Part shown: piece by piece, positions 6,008 through 13,034 of the stretch
Layout: the number at the start of each line of letters is the position of its first letter
Position numbering within the stretch: the first letter of the stretch is position 1
NCBI GenBank assembly: GCA_031411695.1
Contig: JANOBO010000340.1
Span: 1-15,839, forward strand
DNA: 15,839 bases
Direction of reading: 5' to 3'
Source: JAIBCL01 sp031411695
Lineage (GTDB): Bacteria > Verrucomicrobiota > Verrucomicrobiia > Verrucomicrobiales > Verrucomicrobiaceae
The notes under the pieces: model-generated
Told to the model about the DNA's origin: nothing
What the model saw: only the letters and a program-made list of their open reading frames with translations
Databases searched by the model: none
Position numbers and translations under genes: made by a program

Positions 6008-8851
6008 TCAGGAAAGGTGGCCGCCTGTTTTTGTAACCATGCGGGAAAGTTCACGGCCGACGAGAGTGATCTTGTCCCGCAATCCGACCGCGAGATCATT
6101 GTCCTGGTGCAGGACGCCGAGAGCGATTGGGGGATGAAACGAGAAGGTCATCAGGCGTTCGTTTGTGTTGATGGAGAAAGTCTCCGCATCAGCGATGCCG
6201 ATGAGCGGGGCCAGCGCACGGATGTTGCGTGCGACATCGCCAGCCTGCTTCTGAAAATCCATCGCGGTCTGCGAGGATCCGCCGTGGGAGACGGCGCTGG
6301 TGCCGTTCACGCATGAGCAGGCGGCGACGCCTGGGATCCTCGAGATGAGATCGACGACGCGGCTGACGGTGAGAGGTTCGCTCACACCGAGAAGCGCGCG
6401 TAACATGACCTGCTCGGCATCACCCATCGGAACGGGCGTGATACCGAGAAGAGACGCCGGGGGTGAGTCGGGCTGCGGCGAAGGAACGGAAAACTCGGGC
6501 GGTTGCGCTGGCGGCGGAGATGCTGCCCGGGTGCGCGAAGGTTCTGGGAATGGAGCTGGAGTCGCAAATGGCATCGCGACCTCAGGCGTGGATCGAGCCT
6601 CCGATTGGGCGGGGGCTTGAAAGGGAGGGTGCGAAGATCGTAGCGGACCACTGAACGGATTGAGGATCGGAGGCGGAAGAAAGGGAGGTGCAGGCGGTGC
6701 CGACTGTAGCGCTGCGTTGGGAGGAATTGAGGAGCCGGATTGGTATGCGGGTGGCGGCGGGATGCCGGGTAGAGCGGTGAAGGACGTCGGCACCGGCTCG
6801 ACGGTGACTTCGGAGCGCGGCGAAGATTCCGGCGCAGCGAAGAATGAAGGCGTTTGGACTTGAGGGAGAGGGGGTGTCGGCGCGCCAAACAATTGCTCGC
6901 TATTGAAGCCTTCGCTGCTCTGCGCCTGAGGAAACAGGGCTGACGGATTTGCTCCGCCCCAAGATTGTGGCGCCGGAGCGGCAAAGGGATCGAAGGAAGT
7001 GACGGCCTTCGGCTGCGGGCTCGGGATGAGTGTGGACGGTGCGGGTGCGGGCGGGGAGACGGCGAATCCAAAGTTGGCGTTGGCTTTTGGCTGAATGGGG
7101 CCTGAAGCGCTCGAGAGGGAAGCTGATGGCGCGAGCGGCCCTGAGAGCGCCGCCTTCGCTGCTGCGAACGGGTTGAGTGGCTGCGATGCCACGATCTGCG
7201 CGATCGGAGGAGTCGGCTGCTGCGTTGGGGGTGGTGGCGCTACAGTCTGAGCCTCAAACACGGGACTGACCGTTTGTTGCGCGGTGGAAAATTCCGTGGC
7301 CGTCGCAGCAGGGAGACTGTGAAACAATTCATTTGTAGGAAGCCGGATCAAAAGGTCCCGACGTGCGCTTGAGAGCACGTTCCGGAATCCAATGTCGGTG
7401 GTACCATCAATGAGCATGCCAAGCTCCACCTCGACTCTTCCCGCTGCCATTTGATTCTGAATCGCAACGGCAGGAACTGACGTCATGATCCAAGAAGGCA
7501 CCATCGCAGGGTCAAAGCCGAGGTCGGAACTCGAGTAGCCCTTCAGAAGCGTGGCCAACGAGAGCTTCAGCGGCGCTCCGGTCGTGGGAGAAGACGGGGA
7601 GGCGGACGCATTTGGCTGGGGAGCAGGCACCTCTTGAAAAGCAAATACTGGTGGTGCGGACGGGGCCGGCTCGGGCTCGGTCAAAGCAAAAGGCGGGGGA
7701 ACTGCCTGGCCGAAAGGAGAAGATCCAAACGGTGAGGGAGCGGCCGCAGTCGGGGCGGCTGGCTGGGCCGTCGGATGCATTGCGAATGGAGACGGCGCGG
7801 TGGGTTGCACGGCAGGTTCTGAAGCACCAAACATCGAATTCAACATCAAGGCGGACCCCGCCGAGTCGGGGGTCGAATTACGGACCTCATCTGCGCTAGC
7901 GAAAAGAGACGGGGAGGCGGAGGGTGGAAGTGGTTCCGCCGTGCGGAAAGGTTGCGATTCAAAGCCTGTGCCTTGAGGAAGCGCTGCTGGCTGAGCCTGA
8001 GGAAATGAAAACGGGCTCGGGGTAGGCGACGCTGCAACTTGGGAGGTGAATGGAGAAAGCTGGCCAAAAGGACTTGGCGACTGTTGCTCAAACGTCGGCG
8101 GGGGTGACCCGCCTCCGATGGGCGCGGGCGAGACTGGCAATGGCGGGGGCATCCCGGAATCCCGGCGGGGCGGCAATACTGCCGGAGCGCGCGTCGTCAG
8201 CGGGCTACCCTGCTGGAACGGTGAGCCCTGCGCATCTGCAGGCGCGTGGGTGAAGGGGCTTTGGGTTGGTGGCGGCGATTGCTGGATGATGGGCGACGGG
8301 CCGAACCCGCCGCCTTGTGATGCGGCGATGAGCGAGGGAAGCTTGCCGGGGGGGAGCGGAATGAGTCTGGGATCCTGAGGGGAAACCGGCAATTGGAAGA
8401 TTGCGGGACAGACACGATACACTTCAAAGATGGGAATCGCCGCGTGCCCGTTGCTGAGCGCGGCCTCGATCAGTTCTGGAGCGATCGCAATCGGGTGGTC
8501 TGGGGGCAGAGAGTTGGCCCGAGCAAGGTCAGGTGGCAATTGAGGAAGAACGTCCGCGACAGTTAGTCCCATGGACTGCCCAATGCCGCTCGGAGTAAAG
8601 GGAGACCCTGAAGAGGGTGTGGGCTGAGTAGGCAGACCTGCGGGCTCCGGCTCGCGGGTTTTAAACAACGACCCTCCGAATGGGCTCGCGGGTGGAACCT
8701 CCATTCCGAACGGGCTGCTCATCGGCATGGGCAGAACACCACTGGGCTGCTGTCCCCCGTGTCTCAAATCCTTTGCCAGCACTCCCGCAGCGCCGGCTGA
8801 CTCGCCTTCATTGGTTCCCGGTTGAAACAGGCTTCGAATGGTAAAAGGCAT
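6008..8851 (-). CDS. Large Pro/Ser-rich disordered protein with two related internal domains and C-terminal roadblock-like domain
   Basis: A 947-residue protein, first gene of the GTPase operon. Most of it is low-complexity, rich in Pro, Ser, Ala, Gln and Phe and probably disordered. Three compact segments stand out. Domain A (~95-176) and domain B (~427-514) resemble each other: both start L-[ST]-[VL]-A, have a central helix ending in a Gly (ALSNG / QMAAG) and close with S...D..LI.LP...L..L. The C-terminal ~130 residues (~810-940) have a roadblock/LC7-like pattern: SRVVDLISRIPGVAACSCVNG, a helix DVARNIRALAPLIG, strands ERLMTFSFH and IALGVLHQ, then a last helix RDKITLVGRELSRM. The linkers hold 11 SPF tripeptides in residues 46-380, then NPF (560, 731), DPF (621) and several PPF/MPF/APF. 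No signal peptide or membrane segment is seen, so it is likely cytoplasmic. It probably scaffolds or regulates the MglA-like GTPase encoded 5 bp downstream. I do not recognise a characterised homologue. Confidence 0.85.
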   Translation of the reverse strand: MPFTIRSLFQPGTNEGESAGAAGVLAKDLRHGGQQPSGVLPMPMSSPFGMEVPPASPFGGSLFKTREPEPAGLPTQPTPSSGSPFTPSGIGQSMGLTVADVLPQLPPDLARANSLPPDHPIAIAPELIEAALSNGHAAIPIFEVYRVCPAIFQLPVSPQDPRLIPLPPGKLPSLIAASQGGGFGPSPIIQQSPPPTQSPFTHAPADAQGSPFQQGSPLTTRAPAVLPPRRDSGMPPPLPVSPAPIGGGSPPPTFEQQSPSPFGQLSPFTSQVAASPTPSPFSFPQAQPAALPQGTGFESQPFRTAEPLPPSASPSLFASADEVRNSTPDSAGSALMLNSMFGASEPAVQPTAPSPFAMHPTAQPAAPTAAAPSPFGSSPFGQAVPPPFALTEPEPAPSAPPVFAFQEVPAPQPNASASPSSPTTGAPLKLSLATLLKGYSSSDLGFDPAMVPSWIMTSVPAVAIQNQMAAGRVEVELGMLIDGTTDIGFRNVLSSARRDLLIRLPTNELFHSLPAATATEFSTAQQTVSPVFEAQTVAPPPPTQQPTPPIAQIVASQPLNPFAAAKAALSGPLAPSASLSSASGPIQPKANANFGFAVSPPAPAPSTLIPSPQPKAVTSFDPFAAPAPQSWGGANPSALFPQAQSSEGFNSEQLFGAPTPPLPQVQTPSFFAAPESSPRSEVTVEPVPTSFTALPGIPPPPAYQSGSSIPPNAALQSAPPAPPFLPPPILNPFSGPLRSSHPPFQAPAQSEARSTPEVAMPFATPAPFPEPSRTRAASPPPAQPPEFSVPSPQPDSPPASLLGITPVPMGDAEQVMLRALLGVSEPLTVSRVVDLISRIPGVAACSCVNGTSAVSHGGSSQTAMDFQKQAGDVARNIRALAPLIGIADAETFSINTNERLMTFSFHPPIALGVLHQDNDLAVGLRDKITLVGRELSRMVTKTGGHLS

Positions 8852-8930
8852 AAGATGGGGAAGTGCGGAGGGTGGGCGGACGAAGATTTGTTCAGCACAT
8901 GCTTAATATGGAAATTATGAAAACATTTTC

Positions 8931-8948
8931 AAATCAAATTTGCGATTT
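8931..8948. promoter_or_regulatory. Imperfect palindrome AAATC-N8-GATTT near the predicted transcription start
   Basis: Five-base inverted arms AAATC and GATTT separated by 8 bases. They repeat the ends of the longer palindrome at 8978-8999, whose centre is 49 bp away. The position relative to the proposed promoter would put it across the transcription start, as expected for a second operator half of a paired site. This is read directly from sequence; function is inferred. Confidence 0.3.
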
Positions 8949-8977
8949 AATTTACGAGTCTAAATATTTTCGTTCAA
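8949..8977 (-). promoter_or_regulatory. Possible promoter of the roadblock-GTPase operon
   Basis: On the minus strand TTGAAC (8977-8972) is followed after exactly 17 bases by TAAATT (8954-8949). Each hexamer matches the sigma-70 consensus at four of six positions. It would start transcription near 8942 and give a leader of about 90 bases before the ATG at 8851. The AT-rich setting and spacing support it, but hexamer matches are modest and promoter rules in this phylum are not well known to me. Confidence 0.35.
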
Positions 8978-8999
8978 AAATCAACAGTATTGTTGATTT
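8978..8999. promoter_or_regulatory. Perfect 9-bp inverted repeat, candidate operator
   Basis: AAATCAACA and TGTTGATTT are perfect inverted repeats around GTAT. The palindrome touches the proposed -35 hexamer (8972-8977), a usual place for a dimeric regulator. Only two of nine arm bases are G or C, so as RNA the hairpin would be weak. Read on the minus strand it is followed by a short T run, so a poor terminator for the phosphodiesterase gene is a second reading. Confidence 0.45.
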
Positions 9000-9077
9000 C
9001 CCCTACTTTTCTGTACATGCCATAGTGCCTGCCTGCCGGTCGTTGGTCAACATCTCCCCTTTACGGCCGTCAATTCC

Positions 9078-9101
9078 AGGCCCTTGGATGCGATTGGGCC
9101 T
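9078..9101. repeat. GC-rich hairpin after the phosphodiesterase gene
   Basis: AGGCCC and GGGCCT form a 6-bp perfect stem with a 12-base loop, 24 bases beyond the end of the minus-strand gene that stops at 9125. There is no T run after it on either strand, so it is not a typical intrinsic terminator; it may stabilise the mRNA 3' end or be chance. Confidence 0.25.
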
Positions 9102-9124
9102 TGGTTGAATCAGCTTTAGACCCT

Positions 9125-10525
9125 CTACAGCGTGGGGCTCTGGTATCCCCGCCCGGTCGCGCAGTGATCAAATAGCTGCTGGCAGACCTCGTGCGCAGAG
9201 ATTGTACCGGAGCGGGGCAGGGAGGGTAAGTCACCCATGAGCACGGGCCAATCCTGACTGTCCTCGGGCACGCGACCGTGCGAGCCTTTCACCAGCGTCG
9301 CGTCGAGCGGGATGACATTCATCAGCATTCGAAACCCGAGCAGCTTCTTTGCGAGCTTCCCGGCAATTTGCAGTTTCGGAGCCTTCAGCTTTGGATTCAG
9401 AAACAGTTCGACCGGGTCATACCCGCATTTGCGATGGATATCGACGCAAGTGGCGAAGTCTGGCGCGAGGCTGTCGTCGTCCCAGTAGTAATAAGTGAAC
9501 CAGCTTTTTGCGTCCGCGACCGCGATGAGGTCCCCGGAGCGCTCGTGTTGGAGGCCGTTGAAATACTTTTCTGTCTTGCCGAGCACCTGTTGGACGCCCG
9601 GCGTGTTCTCTAGAAGAGAGCGCACTTCACCGAGCAGGGCGGGATCGTTCACATACACATGAGCCACCTGATGATCCGCGATTGCAAAGACGCGGGAGCT
9701 TCCCAGTTCAAGCGTTTCGCGGCCCAGCTCAATCTTGATGGAGAGCCAGTCTTTGGACCGGAAGACCCGATTTAAATGCACTGGCTGGCTCACGTCCGTG
9801 ATCCCGTACTCGGACAGCAACACGACCTTGATATTGCGCGCTTCGTAGAAACGAATGAGATCGCCCACCACCTCGTCGATTTGCACCATATCGGCGGTGA
9901 TCACGTCCCAGTTGATGCCCGCCCGCTGGAGGTTGTAGTCGAGATGCGGGAGGTAAACGAGCGACAAACTTGGCCAGTGTTTCTCTTCCACCCACTTGGC
10001 CGACTCGGCGATCCAGACCGATGATTTGATGTCGGCGGCCGGGCCCCAAAAACTCGCGAAGGGAAACGGACCGAGATCCGCTTTGATCTTCTCGCGCATC
10101 CCCATCGGCTGTGTGTGCACGTCGAACACCTTGCTGCCATCCGCCGGATAAAGCGGCCGCGGCGTGATGGCAAAGTCGGCGGAGGAGTACATGTTGAACC
10201 ACCAAAACAGCTTTGCGCAGGTGAACTGTGGGTCGGCGCGACGCAAGCCCTCCCACAGCTTCTCGCCCGTCACGAGATGGTTCGATTGCTTCCAAAATCG
10301 ATGTTCCGCGTACTCCCGGTCATACCATCCGTTCGCCACGATGCCGTGGTCGCGCGGAAGCCTTCCTGTGAGGTACGTTGCTTGCGCTGTGCAGGTGACG
10401 GCGGGCAACACAGGCTCCACGCGGGCAAATCGGTTCCGCTCTAAAAACGCGCGGATGTTCGGAGTTGATCCGCCGATCAGGCGCGTCGTGAGACCCACGA
10501 CATTGATGACTGCTGTTCTTTGCAT
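9125..10525 (-). CDS. Nucleotide pyrophosphatase/phosphodiesterase-like protein (alkaline phosphatase superfamily)
   Basis: A 466-residue protein. The start was set at the ATG at 10525 because MQRTAVINVVGLTTRLIGG begins the first strand of the fold; an ATG at 10558 is possible. PAVTCTAQATYLTGRLPRDHGI (split here: PAVTCTAQATYLTG at 41-54, then RLPRDHGI) aligns with the nucleophile segment of type-I phosphodiesterases, giving Thr44 as the probable nucleophile. Other conserved blocks are VYLPHLDYNLQRAG (190-203), LLSEYGI (236-242), IADHQVAHVYV (282-292), HRKCGYDPVELF (364-375) and GSHG (414-417). Several standard metal-ligand positions differ: Asn8 for Asp, and Glu239-Tyr240 for Asp-His. From memory, this variant matches proteins encoded in or near ebo (eustigmatophyte/bacterial operon) loci, which take part in making or moving secondary metabolites; no other ebo gene is visible here. 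It follows a DUF3307 gene by 38 bp. Substrate unknown. Confidence 0.82.
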   Translation of the reverse strand: MQRTAVINVVGLTTRLIGGSTPNIRAFLERNRFARVEPVLPAVTCTAQATYLTGRLPRDHGIVANGWYDREYAEHRFWKQSNHLVTGEKLWEGLRRADPQFTCAKLFWWFNMYSSADFAITPRPLYPADGSKVFDVHTQPMGMREKIKADLGPFPFASFWGPAADIKSSVWIAESAKWVEEKHWPSLSLVYLPHLDYNLQRAGINWDVITADMVQIDEVVGDLIRFYEARNIKVVLLSEYGITDVSQPVHLNRVFRSKDWLSIKIELGRETLELGSSRVFAIADHQVAHVYVNDPALLGEVRSLLENTPGVQQVLGKTEKYFNGLQHERSGDLIAVADAKSWFTYYYWDDDSLAPDFATCVDIHRKCGYDPVELFLNPKLKAPKLQIAGKLAKKLLGFRMLMNVIPLDATLVKGSHGRVPEDSQDWPVLMGDLPSLPRSGTISAHEVCQQLFDHCATGRGYQSPTL

Positions 10526-10563
10526 TCCACGTTCCGGCACCGCTCGCGCCGGCTGCATCCGAC

Positions 10564-10956
10564 CTAGCCCATCCAATGAGCCATTCCGGCGATGACGTAA
10601 AGCGCTTTGCACAAAAGGTGCATGCACTGGTCAAAGCTAAATTCCGTTTTCCCCTCGCACTTCGCCATGTCGAGCATCCAATGCACCACCAGCTCGATGG
10701 CGCCGAATAAAACGGAGCCGGTGATCACCCACACCATTCCTGCGTGAATGAGGCAGTGCGCCGCCATGCAGGTGATCCACATGTTGGGCGGGAGGTTCGC
10801 ATCCTTCAGCCGGATCAGATAACGCCTGTTTTTGCACATCGCCAGGAACTCCCCCTGCAAAGGAAAATCTGCGAGAGCATGGCCGACAGCGAGCGCGAAA
10901 AAAACCTGCACTCCTTGGGACCATGTTTGCGGAGGGAAAACCACGAGATCAAACAT
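10564..10956 (-). CDS. DUF3307-like integral membrane protein
   Basis: A 130-residue membrane protein with about three hydrophobic helices. It shows the conserved polar residues of the DUF3307 family: GHALADFPLQ (25-34), AHCLIHAG (66-73), ELVVHWMLDMAK (88-99) and FSFDQCMHLLCK (106-117). His, Asp and Gln residues inside predicted helices suggest a catalytic or metal-related role, but the family function is unknown to me. The ATG at 10956 was chosen over an upstream in-frame start at 11022 because GGAAG lies 10 bases before it and the hydrophobic core begins there. It is the first gene of a two-gene minus-strand unit with the phosphodiesterase and is transcribed away from the lipid-type operon that begins at 11085. 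Confidence 0.75.
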   Translation of the reverse strand: MFDLVVFPPQTWSQGVQVFFALAVGHALADFPLQGEFLAMCKNRRYLIRLKDANLPPNMWITCMAAHCLIHAGMVWVITGSVLFGAIELVVHWMLDMAKCEGKTEFSFDQCMHLLCKALYVIAGMAHWMG

Positions 10957-11007
10957 GGCGCGAAAACTTCCACCCACTGGCCATGCGCGCAACCAGAAAG
11001 GCTGTTT

Positions 11008-11043
11008 GCGCGCACCGCGCACGCACCCTCAGCATGTGCGCGC
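11008..11043. repeat. Inverted repeat in the divergent intergenic region
   Basis: GCGCGCAC (11008-11015) and GTGCGCGC (11036-11043) are perfect 8-bp inverted arms with 20 bases between. They sit in the 128-bp gap between the divergent starts at 10956 and 11085, so a shared operator is possible. The arms are simple GC alternation in a GC-rich genome, so chance is also likely. No clear promoter pair was found for the plus-strand operon. Confidence 0.25.
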
Positions 11044-11084
11044 TTTGTTAAATCCAAGATGCAGCGGTCCCACTCTGTGCCAGC

Positions 11085-12143
11085 ATGGTCCCCCTCATGC
11101 CAGCACCCGAGACATCACTTCCGACAGTCGCAGACTCGCGCTCTCAGGCGGTGTGGTCTCTGATCCGGCTCGTCGGCGCCATGGTCCTCCTCGCGCTTGC
11201 GATCAGGCAGGTGATGTCCTTCGGGCACGCCTTGCCCTCGTGGAGTACTCTCGATGCGGGCTGGTTGGCCGCGTCACTCGCTGTGGCCGCTGTATCGGTT
11301 TTCGGCTGGTGGGTCCGCTGGCTTTTGTTTCTCCGGCTTGCTGGCGTGCCTGCGGCGGCTGGCGAGACGCTCCGCCTCACTTGGATGGCTGACTTCTTCA
11401 ATTACTTCATCTTCGGTGCCCTCGCCGCAGATGGCTTTCGCATGGCGATGCTCTCACGACGGTTTCCACAAAAGAAAGCAGCCGTGGCGGCGTCGATCGC
11501 CTTCGATCACATGGCCGGGCTACTGTCTTCGGCAGTGTTCTTTGCGGCGTTCACCGTGCCGCATTCAGGCTGGATCATCGAGCGCGGCGGGCCCGCGATG
11601 TCTGGCTTTTTGTGGACGTCTGGAATCGCGCTCGGCGCCCTCGCGTTGCTCACGTTCTCTGGCGTCATGGCCACGAAGGTCCACAAAAACTGGGTCGCGT
11701 GGGCCACGCGACGGTGGCCTGCGGTGTCGGGTGCCGCAGTGAAAATGCTCGACCAGCTCCGCGAGCTGCGCGCTCGCGCCTGCCTTGCAAATCTCGGCCT
11801 CCTTGCCTCGATGGTCTGCCTCGCCGCGAGCTATGCCGCCTTTGCCGCCGCTGCCCGCGCATGGGGCTCGCCGATTCCATGGTTCCATTTCTTCGCGGTG
11901 CTTCCTGTGGTAGATGCCTTGAGCGCGCTGCCCGTCACCGTTCAGGGCCTCGGCATTCGCGAGCAGATATTCCTCGCAGTTTTTCCATCTGGCGCTGGGA
12001 ATGATCACGCGCAGATTCTGGCCGTGTCGCTCACGGGTTTCGCCGTTCAAAGCCTCTGGGCATTGTTGGGCGGCGCGCTCATCGCGTGGGACTCGCTTCC
12101 CGCATTCGCACGCCGAACTTCCCGCTCCAAAATCACGCCTTGA
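11085..12143 (+). CDS. Lysylphosphatidylglycerol synthase TM-region / UPF0104 membrane protein
   Basis: A 352-residue polytopic inner-membrane protein with roughly seven or eight hydrophobic helices. Family landmarks are NYFIFGALAADGFRMAML (106-123, where relatives have N-x-x-x-P-G-x-x-GGD-x-R), SIAFDHMAGL (137-146), and ALPVTVQGLGIREQIF (281-296), the conserved LPxSxxGxGxRE segment. The family (UPF0104, related to the flippase half of MprF and to AglD) lacks a synthase domain here and is generally thought to move lipids or glycolipids across the membrane. A second ATG at 11097 is an alternative start; neither has a clear ribosome binding site. It heads an operon with patatin, ACP, condensation-domain and oxidoreductase genes, so it may export or position the product they make. 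Confidence 0.85.
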   Translation: MVPLMPAPETSLPTVADSRSQAVWSLIRLVGAMVLLALAIRQVMSFGHALPSWSTLDAGWLAASLAVAAVSVFGWWVRWLLFLRLAGVPAAAGETLRLTWMADFFNYFIFGALAADGFRMAMLSRRFPQKKAAVAASIAFDHMAGLLSSAVFFAAFTVPHSGWIIERGGPAMSGFLWTSGIALGALALLTFSGVMATKVHKNWVAWATRRWPAVSGAAVKMLDQLRELRARACLANLGLLASMVCLAASYAAFAAAARAWGSPIPWFHFFAVLPVVDALSALPVTVQGLGIREQIFLAVFPSGAGNDHAQILAVSLTGFAVQSLWALLGGALIAWDSLPAFARRTSRSKITP

Positions 12144-12151
12144 TCCCAATC

Positions 12152-13015
12152 GTGCCGCACTCATCACCGCCCGCCGTCGCCCCCGGCCTAGCCATCTCGC
12201 TCTCATCGTCATTCTTCGGCTTCTACTGCCACGCAGGCTTCATGGCCGCGCTTCATCGTGCGGGCATCTTTCCAGATCAGATCGCCGGCGCATCCTCTGG
12301 CGCGCTCACTGCCGTGCTGTGCGGAGCTGGACTGCGGGGTGATGCGCTTGAGGATTTCATCTTCCAACCCGGCGTGCGCCGCAGCGTCTTCGACTGGGCT
12401 TGGTGGCTGCGTTTTCCGGGCGTGCTCAGCCAGACCTTCGGCACGGGCGTCCTGAGCGGCGACAACGTCGTGCGCTACCTCCGCCGCAAGCTCGGCCCGC
12501 TCCGTCTGGAGCAAATGGCGTCCCCCCGCGTGCAGCTAGCCGTCACAAATCTCACCGACAAACGGCTCGACATTGTCTCCTCAGGCGACGCATGCGAATA
12601 CGCCGTCGCCAGCAGCGCCGTGCCGGGACTCTTCCGCGCGAGGCAGATTGATGGCAGCCTGTTCTGTGATGGAGGCACCGTCGATGTCAGCCCTTTCGAG
12701 CATTGGCTCGATGCCCCAGACATCGGCACCATCGTGATCCACGAGATCGTACACGAGGACGGCACCTGTCCCGGTGCGCCAGGCGGCGGCATGAACATCA
12801 CACTCGCCGCAGCGCGTTGTCACGAAATCATGTCGGACAAGCTCCTCTCCTACCGGCTACGTCTCGCGCACGCTTCAGGGAAGCGCATCGTGCATCTGCG
12901 CACGCTCGCGCCGCATCCGGGCCTCTTTCCGCGCCGCACTCGATACATCCTCCAGGAGCGCGGCCGCGCCTCCGCAGGGCTGTTGTGCGAGCAGTTGCGC
13001 GCGCCAGCAAAGTGA
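12152..13015 (+). CDS. Patatin-like phospholipase / acyl hydrolase
   Basis: A protein of about 287 residues with the patatin fold. The nucleophile elbow GASSG (46-50, Ser48) and the partner Asp173 in FCDGGTVDVSP form the Ser-Asp dyad. The usual Gly-rich oxyanion segment near the N-terminus is replaced by SLSSSFFGFYCHAGF (16-30). TNLTDKRLDIVSSGD and EYAVASSAVPGLF (149-161) match the middle of the family. Such enzymes cleave acyl esters of lipids. The start is uncertain: a GTG at 12152 lies 8 bp after the membrane protein stop, a TTG at 12140 overlaps that stop as TTGA, and an ATG at 12086 would overlap by 58 bp. GTG was preferred because the conserved domain begins about 12 residues later. The next gene, an ACP, starts 19 bp after the stop, which suggests it acts on acyl chains of the same pathway. 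Confidence 0.82.
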   Translation: MPHSSPPAVAPGLAISLSSSFFGFYCHAGFMAALHRAGIFPDQIAGASSGALTAVLCGAGLRGDALEDFIFQPGVRRSVFDWAWWLRFPGVLSQTFGTGVLSGDNVVRYLRRKLGPLRLEQMASPRVQLAVTNLTDKRLDIVSSGDACEYAVASSAVPGLFRARQIDGSLFCDGGTVDVSPFEHWLDAPDIGTIVIHEIVHEDGTCPGAPGGGMNITLAAARCHEIMSDKLLSYRLRLAHASGKRIVHLRTLAPHPGLFPRRTRYILQERGRASAGLLCEQLRAPAK

Positions 13016-13034
13016 ATCCATTGAGCGACAGCGA

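Larger units (their letters stand above)
8852..9124. other. AT-rich intergenic control region upstream of the roadblock-GTPase operon
   Basis: A 273-bp gap between two minus-strand genes: the phosphodiesterase ends at 9125 and the scaffold starts at 8851. The stretch from about 8900 to 9010 is strikingly AT-rich against a GC-rich background and carries the promoter-like pair and palindromes listed separately. Bases 9010-9124 return to normal composition and contain a GC-rich hairpin. A plus-strand frame at 8863-9108 is open but has no recognisable protein character. Confidence 0.6.

Noticed and set aside
4893..6137. Plus-strand frame of 414 codons across the roadblock and GTPase genes
   Set aside because: It spans two well-supported minus-strand genes including all GTPase motifs; no protein family pattern is visible in it.
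6500..8720. NPF/DPF motifs as evidence for eukaryote-like endocytosis machinery
   Set aside because: The tripeptides are short, the linker is already rich in Pro and Phe, and no EH-domain or adaptor partner is visible; only the general idea of repeated docking motifs is kept.
8863..9108. Plus-strand open frame of 81 codons in the AT-rich gap
   Set aside because: It crosses the promoter-like sequence and palindromes, has no ribosome binding site, no recognisable domain and a composition following the local AT content; most likely not translated.
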